Below are positions 57,760 through 64,000 of a DNA stretch of 64,000 bases, piece after piece. The number at the start of each line of letters is the position of its first letter. Within the stretch, counting starts at the first letter, position 1. The stretch covers positions 66,070,672 to 66,134,671 of the forward strand of contig NC_088708.1 in the NCBI RefSeq assembly GCF_963576615.1, written 5' to 3'. Source of the stretch: Watersipora subatra (lineage: Eukaryota > Bryozoa > Gymnolaemata > Cheilostomatida > Watersiporidae). The notes beneath the pieces are model-generated. The model was given only the letters and a program-made list of their open reading frames with translations. It made no database searches and was not told the origin of the DNA. Position numbers and translations under genes: made by a program.

Positions 57760-60480
57760 TGTGTTCTTATCTTATCTCTGCCATTTCTTAGTAATTGAGT
57801 GTTCTCTGTGTTAAGTGATCTACATTCCTTGCTACAATATCATATACCCTAAAGAGCTTTAAATATAATACTGGTATGTAGGCATTCGCGGTGTGATATA
57901 TCAGTACAAAGGAGGCTAAAAGCTATGCTTACTTGATCTAGTATGACAGCATTGATCACTTAGGTTCAGTTATTACACAGGGTAATGTAGCTAACATAAA
58001 ATATATTTGGTGCAAAACTCTTCAGATTGATCGAAATGAGTTTTAAATGACAAAAACTATTGTTGCCAATTATCAGTGCGGTATTTTGGTGTATTCAAGG
58101 CAACAAGACAGCTTAGATTTGATTGGTTGACGACAGCTGTCCTCCCATTCTTACTGTTTTTTTATATGTTGGCAACTAAACTAACCTGAAATTGAAACCA
58201 CCTTGTTTTAGCTATCTATTTTCTCTATAAGAAACTCTTGTAATGTTAGCAACAGATGTTCAACTGAAAGCCTCAGTTCAGAGTATCGCTATATACATGT
58301 GTATGAATTGAAGTAAACAAATATAAGTGTATGTGGTCTGATCATATCTGTAGAGATTAGTATTTTCAATCATTAAAAAATGAAATGTTTAGAATTTAGC
58401 CTACATAATCATTCAAAAATAATTTTACAGCTGTTTTTTACATATGAAATGATGACAAAATGAGGATTAATTTAATATATAATTTATGGCTATTGATTAA
58501 ATTCAAAATGGGTTAATGTTGTTAATGAGAAGTCTACTTCTTTTAATATTGTTCCAGTTTATTTTTTACACCAGCGTAACCGTTACTTCAGCATCTTTGT
58601 GTGATGTTGTTGTAATTTTAATCTGACATTATTAGATATTTAAAAAATATATTGAAACATAGTACATACATAATTTAAAGTTTTGCTGGTTATTGACCAA
58701 ATTCTTAACAAGTAACAATGTTGTAAATGAAAATTTTAGTTTTCCAACAAAGGGGTCCCATTTATTTTGCCCACCCTACTGCTTGTGATCAATACAGTGC
58801 TCATTGAAAGAGTTACAGCTGATAAACCAGTTTAAGACTTGGAACTCTCTGTTTAGTAATAACAAAAAGATGTACCTACACTTAATCTGAGTGATTGTGA
58901 GATAGCAGGCTATAACTTCTATTAAAAGCTTAAAACTCTTTTACTCTCCAGAGATGGTCTAAAGGCCATAAACAAAGGGAGTAATGAATTTTAGAGGGAG
59001 GTTTCCCATAACCACTATTCATTGTTAAACACTATAAACCTGTAAATGTTACCTTAGCTTTGATTTCCCTTTTTATATTACATGAGCATACCTAGGCATA
59101 CTTTATAGAAACCATAGTGATTTAAAACATGTAAAAATTTGAAACAGCTAATTAGCCAAATGTTATGAAATATTCTAAATACTTTTTAAATTGTTTATCA
59201 AATTAATGCATGACTGCACGATTTGCAACCAAACGTAAACAAAAGCATAAAGTTTTCCGCTTTGCCAGGTTTATCCTCTTCCAGGACACTATGACTATGG
59301 GAGCTTATTATAGCTAATGCTAGTGGTGTTGTAGCAAGCTATCCAGCTATGTTCGACATATACACTGTACAGTCAAACCTTGCCTTGTACAACTTAACAT
59401 ACAAATCATTTGACACGCGACGTAAAATTTGCGGAAATATTTATTTTAAAATATTTTAAAATATTTATCAATTTTTAACATATGATATCGGAAGCGTTTC
59501 AAAACATCGCAATTTTGTAAACCCGTATAGTCGTTAGTAGTTCTTCACATAGTTTGGTTCCACAGTGATAAAGTAATATTATGAAGTGCTTCATACCTTC
59601 CCTTTTTAATTTTAAAACTGTGAATCCCAAAACACTTAGTGCCATTGGTAGTAGTATTTAGAGAGATAAAAAAGCAGTTGTTACAAATTCTAAGATTACC
59701 TGTACATGTCTGGTATGTGTAGATGTACAAGTAGTTTGATCACTCTTAGTGCGCTAGCGAAAGATCATCAGGTGTAATAAGTATTCACACAAGTATTCCT
59801 CAATGCCACAAGGTTGTTGAGTGGTGGCGTTGGTAGTGTGTCTGGCTGCTTAGCTGAATATCAGAGTTTGATTCTCAAAAGAAAAGTTATTTTTACTGAC
59901 CTTTAAGTGTGGCTTCAGACTGACCAACAGATGGTCACAGCTGTTATTATAGTAAAGATTTATTTTGGTTTTTGTTTCTAATAATCTTATTATATGGCTG
60001 GCACGTTGCGCTGTTTGTAGACAAAAAGCATGGTTTACTGCGACTACTGCATAGTTTCTTTGATTATACTCTGTGACCACTGCATGACTCATCATCACGA
60101 ATATCTCCTGATGGTGTAATTAATGTGGAATGCACGTGTCCCTTCAGCAACTTTTCTTAGAAATTTTGTTTTCCTATATAAGCATGCGGTGCTTTTTGGT
60201 AAAGACCAACTATATTTTACAAGTTATTCAATTAAGTTACTATCTCGCTGAGACACTATAGTAGATAAATTTTGTTAAATTACAACAACAAATCAACGTT
60301 GTTCATCCTAACGATCTGGTGACAGCAACACTTCTCTTAGAATTATGACAACAAACAGTTAAAAAACATGAGAAAATATCTTAGGCTCAATTTTTTGGAA
60401 TGGCTGCAGCCATCTAGTAGCTATCATGAGAAAGAGAGTGAAAGTGGTACAAAAAATGAGTCTGAAACTTGTGAAATTTG
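57760..60480. other. Upstream spacer of the unrecognised gene
   Basis: There is no recognisable gene; a SINE copy is listed separately. A motif TGTACAGTCAAACCTTGCCT near 59366 resembles a mariner-type transposon end with no partner found. Additional 5' exons of the minus-strand gene could be hidden here, but none was identified. Confidence 0.4.
59817..59965 (+). mobile_element. tRNA-derived SINE, family A (plus orientation)
   Basis: The head TGGCGTTGGTAGTGTGTCTG and B-box-like GAGTTTGATTCTC are followed by the tail CTGTTATTATAGTAAAGATT, shared with other family A copies. Confidence 0.6.
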
Positions 60481-60499
60481 GTGAGGGAGCTTATAATAA

Positions 60500-60735
60500 T
60501 AACCTATATATATATTTATATATTTATTATATATATATTTATTATATATATATTTATTATATATATATTTATTATATATATATAATAAGTATTTATATAC
60601 TTATTATATATATATGAATAGTTTTAATATATATTTAAACTATATAATATAATATACTATATAATATATACTATACTATATAATATACTTATTGTATATA
60701 TATGAATATATATACAAATATATATATATTTATAG
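60500..60735. repeat. AT microsatellite tract
   Basis: TATATATATTTAT-type repeats with short palindromes. It forms the left border of the large palindrome. Confidence 0.9.
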
Positions 60736-60787
60736 ATAATGGTTGAGACTTCACTGATATAGTGCTCAAGGTGGTCCACCGAGCCTG

Positions 60788-61155
60788 TATAAGTACAAAG
60801 ACGGAAAAAGATTTTAGCAACAGTTTATTACTTAAAGTTTCATGATGCAAAATGATGTTAAGTTTGCACCAATCTTCAGATAAAAAATTGCATGACACAA
60901 ACACAAAACCAAGAATACACTAAGAACACCAAAATGAAGAGTTACCTGTATAAGTACAAAGACGGAAAAATCTTTTTCCGTCTTTGTACTTATACAGGTA
61001 ACTCTTCATTTTGGTGTTCTTAGTGTATTCTTGGTTTTGTGTTTGTGTCATGCAATTTTTTATCTGAAGATTGGTGCAAACTTAACATCATTTTGCATCA
61101 TGAAACTTTAAGTAATAAACTGTTGCTAAAATCTTTTTCCGTCTTTGTACTTATA
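60788..61155. repeat. Near-perfect 368-bp palindrome
   Basis: 60788-60970 and 60973-61155 are inverted copies of one another with a 2-nt centre (TC); no mismatch was seen on reading through. Within each arm the segment TATAAGTACAAAGACGGAAA occurs at both ends as a direct repeat. No gene is present. Confidence 0.93.
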
Positions 61156-61256
61156 TATATTTATATATATTTATTATATATGTAATAAATATATAAATAT
61201 ATATATTTATTATATATATAATAAATATATAAATATATAGATATATATATATATGT
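61152..61256. repeat. AT microsatellite tract right of the palindrome
   Basis: TATTTATATATA-type repeat that merges into the SINE at 61253. Confidence 0.85.
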
Positions 61257-61410
61257 GAATCTACTTGTTTGTTGGCCTGTCATCCCTATGTTCAGTTATA
61301 GCGATAAAATGCTCCAAAGAAAAAATCACATTGCACTGGAATTGAATTTCAAACTCTAGTTTTGTAGACAGGCACACTAACCACTATGCTACATGGCACT
61401 TCTTCTTTAC
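61253..61410 (-). mobile_element. tRNA-derived SINE, family A, with an exact A box
   Basis: On the minus strand TAGCATAGTGG matches the Pol III A-box pattern TRGCNNAGYGG exactly, and GAGTTTGAAATTC follows as a B-box-like element. It continues into a body that ends GACAGGCCAACAAACAAG beside the AT tract. Confidence 0.65.
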
Positions 61411-62002
61411 TATGGAACTATTGTGACCATACTTATTACACCAGCCAATCCTTAATGGCAATTAATTAAAATAATAATACTTCTTGCTTTAGCACCCTTG
61501 AACTAGCAAAAAAAAAATACTTTCTGCTCAGACTTCCCAAAATGCTATAAATATGTGGGTATATGTATAGCATACACTTGATTAAACTTGTAGAACACAC
61601 AGAAATAAACAAACATTTTCACTTGAAAGTTAAAATGGTGGGTGTTGTACATGTTGATTAAAAATGAATCTTTTGTACAAAAAATGTTTTGTTACTCGGT
61701 CAACACCGGGCATTTAGCTAATTTATTTATAAGTTTTATCGATAAAATTCTGTTAATAATTGCTAAGAAATGATAGGATAGCTGAATTTACCTCCCCTGC
61801 CTCAGTTCTAAAGATTAATTATATTTAGAGACGTTACGGCTCCAACTTTTAGCCTCACTTGGTAACTGTTAAAGCTGTTGAGGGCAGGTGAGATACCACC
61901 TCAGGTCCAGAGAAGGACTAGTTGATATTTACTACCATTGTATAAAAATGTTGATTTTCTGTGAAGAAATTTTTTTATTGCAACGTCGAGTATTCAACTA
62001 GT

Positions 62003-62215
62003 CTTTACTATAATAAGAGCCGTGACTGTTCGTCTGTCCATCCGTCTGTTCGCAGCTACACTGAGAGCGATAGGAAAAAACTATTACCTCACACAGGAAT
62101 CAAACCCAGGCCTCAGATTCAAATACAATCGCACTACCACTATACCCCTCAGGAGCCTTTGTGCTTCACGGGATAATTCTCCATTTACTGATTACTCATG
62201 ACGATCTTCCACAGT
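62003..62215 (-). mobile_element. tRNA-derived SINE, family A, longest copy
   Basis: On the minus strand it runs from GCACTGTGGAAGATCGTCAT through GGTATAGTGGTAGTGCGATT and a clear B box (GGGTTTGATTCCTG), then GACAGACGAACAGTCACGGC and the tail TCTTATTATAGTAAAGAC. About 210 bp. Confidence 0.7.
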
Positions 62216-62344
62216 GCACGTGCAATCTAAAAGAATTAATTTTTACAACAACAAGTATACATGTGAATGAGCTATGGCAGTTTCAACCATCATCTAGTCT
62301 TAGGTAAACTAGCTCCATATCTCTATCACCACCCTTGCCTACAC

Positions 62345-62553
62345 ACTGGAGCAGTGTGGTTCAGTGGTTAGTACGCTGGCATGTTATCAACAGGTCAGAG
62401 GTTCAAATCATATTGGTGGTGTAAGGCAGAGCATCCAGCCACAAGTGCCCCTATGCCAAATCATACGCACAGATGGTCACCATGTATTTAGTTCCAGAAT
62501 AAAGTGACATTCATGCAGCAGATAGGGAATAAATCTTGAAAAAAAAAAAAAAA
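62345..62553 (+). mobile_element. tRNA-derived SINE with poly(A) tail (family D)
   Basis: The A-box-like TGGTTCAGTGG (62357-62367) and B-box-like GGTTCAAATC (62400-62409) are separated by about 32 bp, as in tRNA genes. A 130-bp unrelated body follows and it ends in a run of about 15 A after GAATAAATCTTG. The head does not fold fully as a tRNA, so it is not a tRNA gene. Confidence 0.78.
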
Positions 62554-62559
62554 TCTTTG

Positions 62560-63690
62560 GTTCTTGTATCACCAAGACTATGCCTCAGTTTGTTTATAAA
62601 AGTATAAGACAGTACAAACATATATTTATTGCTTGCTATTTTGCCTTCAGTTTATTAACTATAACTTCCTTTTTACATTTGGTTACTTAAATAATTTTAT
62701 AAAATGCTATGTGTAATTACTTGAAGTATTCATCATAAATCTTTTGAATGCGACTTTTCAAAAAGCTTTCTAATTAATTTTGCATTGATTTTCCACATTT
62801 TTATTAATATTAATGTTTCCTTTATGATTAAGCTACAGGAAGCCTACAGCAAAAAATGCAATATGATTTCTCAAGACACCCTCACGATTAGCAGATGCAG
62901 AGCTGCCCCAATTCAAGGAGAACATATAATAATCTCTGATTAGAAGAAGTTACTGCAATAAAAAGGCTTCATAAATAATAAATATTTTGTTGGATTGAAC
63001 TGTGTTATATTATTTCTTTTCTTATGTTTATTATTTGTGATAACTTAACTCTTCTTAGTTCACTTCACTTTCCTGTTAACAATGTTAACAATTTGTGTTA
63101 ACATTCCCTTTCAGTATTCATTATTCTCTCCATATAATCTAGTTATTGCTGAAGCCTGGTTCCCATATACACCGCAAGTGTCGGTGACAGGATCGCAGAG
63201 CTACCTGCGGTAAACTGGGAATCTAGGCACCGAGCACCGTCGGTAATTGCCAGCGATCAATGTAAAAGTTCAGCGCTGTTCAACCTTCACAAGGAGCCAC
63301 AAGCAAACCTTTCTGAAATGCACTGTACATGTGAAGGCCAGCATTTTGCAACAGCATGGCGACTGACCATTTTTTATGTGATCATTAGTGATATCGCTTT
63401 ATGTGAACGTAAGCTGCCGAGCCTAGCGCTGCAAGTGTTTTGCTGCACGATAGACTAGCAGATGATATGGGAAGCACACTTTATCTTCGTAATTTTACCT
63501 GTTGTCATAAATGCAGTAACAGTTACAGCCATATGGGCTGTAAGTTAATTTATTCTAAATGAATTTGCTAGGGAAGTACACAATTTATGGTGTCTTGCTT
63601 GAAAGACATAAAGTTAAAAGGTTGACAGTTTGATACCACTGGAATCTTAAATATTTTGAATATTTCTAAAATGAATCACCTTCAGTATTT
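62560..63690. other. Spacer, no gene recognised
   Basis: AT-rich DNA with no long frame and no recognised repeat. Confidence 0.5.
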
Positions 63691-63694
63691 TACA

Positions 63695-64000
63695 GCCTTC
63701 CTCATTTTACAGCGGCAGCATTATGTACAGCCCTTCCTATTCTACAGCAACAACATATTGTTCAGCTCTCCCTGTTCTACAGTGACAGCATATTGTTCAA
63801 ACTTCCTTATTCAACAGCGACAGCATATTGTGCAACCCTCTCTGTTCTATAGCAACAACAGATTGCTCAACCCTCGCTATTCTACAGTGAAAGCGTATTG
63901 TATAGCCCTTCCTGGTCTACAGTGACAACGTATTGTACAGTACGTCCCTCTCTCTTTCACGACGGCAGCACTTTGTACATCCCTCCCTGCTCTACAGCAA
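63695..64000 (+). repeat. 35-bp minisatellite running off the window
   Basis: About eight or more units of TATTCTACAGCAACAACATA plus TTGTTCAGCTCTCCC. The 89-residue frame through it is a by-product of the repeat. Confidence 0.85.

Noticed and set aside
62345..62420. Possible tRNA gene with A and B boxes
   Set aside because: The acceptor stem cannot be formed, and the sequence continues into a body with a poly(A) tail, as in a SINE.

Overview
The window is nuclear DNA of an invertebrate animal. It is AT-rich, its genes are split by GT-AG introns, and the spacers are full of SINEs, small inverted-repeat (TIR) DNA transposons and minisatellites. The gene set (ciliary CFAP91, spliceosomal FAM32A, a cytochrome P450, a small metallothionein-like protein) is metazoan. 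Repeat style and intron size suggest a marine lophotrochozoan, but I cannot name the species. I see no bacterial or viral genes and no CRISPR.

Layout. 1.19-1.76 kb (-): two-exon gene for a 44-residue Cys-rich, metallothionein-like protein. 5.4-10.5 kb: transposon-rich stretch with a MITE, a piggyBac-like TTAA element, and a 24-bp minisatellite apparently split by one TIR element that itself carries a deleted Tigger/pogo element. 12.7-16.9 kb (-): complete four-exon FAM32A. 21.8-29.7 kb (+): complete eleven-exon CFAP91, with two RFX/X-box-like sites before its start and an apparent GC-AG intron. 35.8-45.0 kb (+): nine-exon cytochrome P450 with all signature motifs, one apparent single-base frameshift in exon 4, and a 5.3-kb last intron that holds a decayed copy of a multicopy invertebrate gene family and a minisatellite. 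45.55-57.75 kb (-): eight-exon gene for a roughly 645-residue, mostly disordered Arg/Gln/Pro-rich protein that I do not recognise. It converges on the P450, and the poly(A) signals of the two genes interleave. 57.8-64 kb: no gene, but SINEs, AT microsatellites, a near-perfect 368-bp palindrome and a 35-bp minisatellite running off the end.

The genes do not form a pathway or operon; each is an independent transcription unit. Exon models were built by hand from reading frame, splice sites and remembered family sequences. Phases agree at every junction, except for the one-base defect in P450 exon 4. No RNA data were available. I did not find a convincing new molecular system; the most useful leads are the unrecognised gene at 45.6-57.8 kb, the metallothionein-like minigene, the GC-AG intron and the nested repeats.
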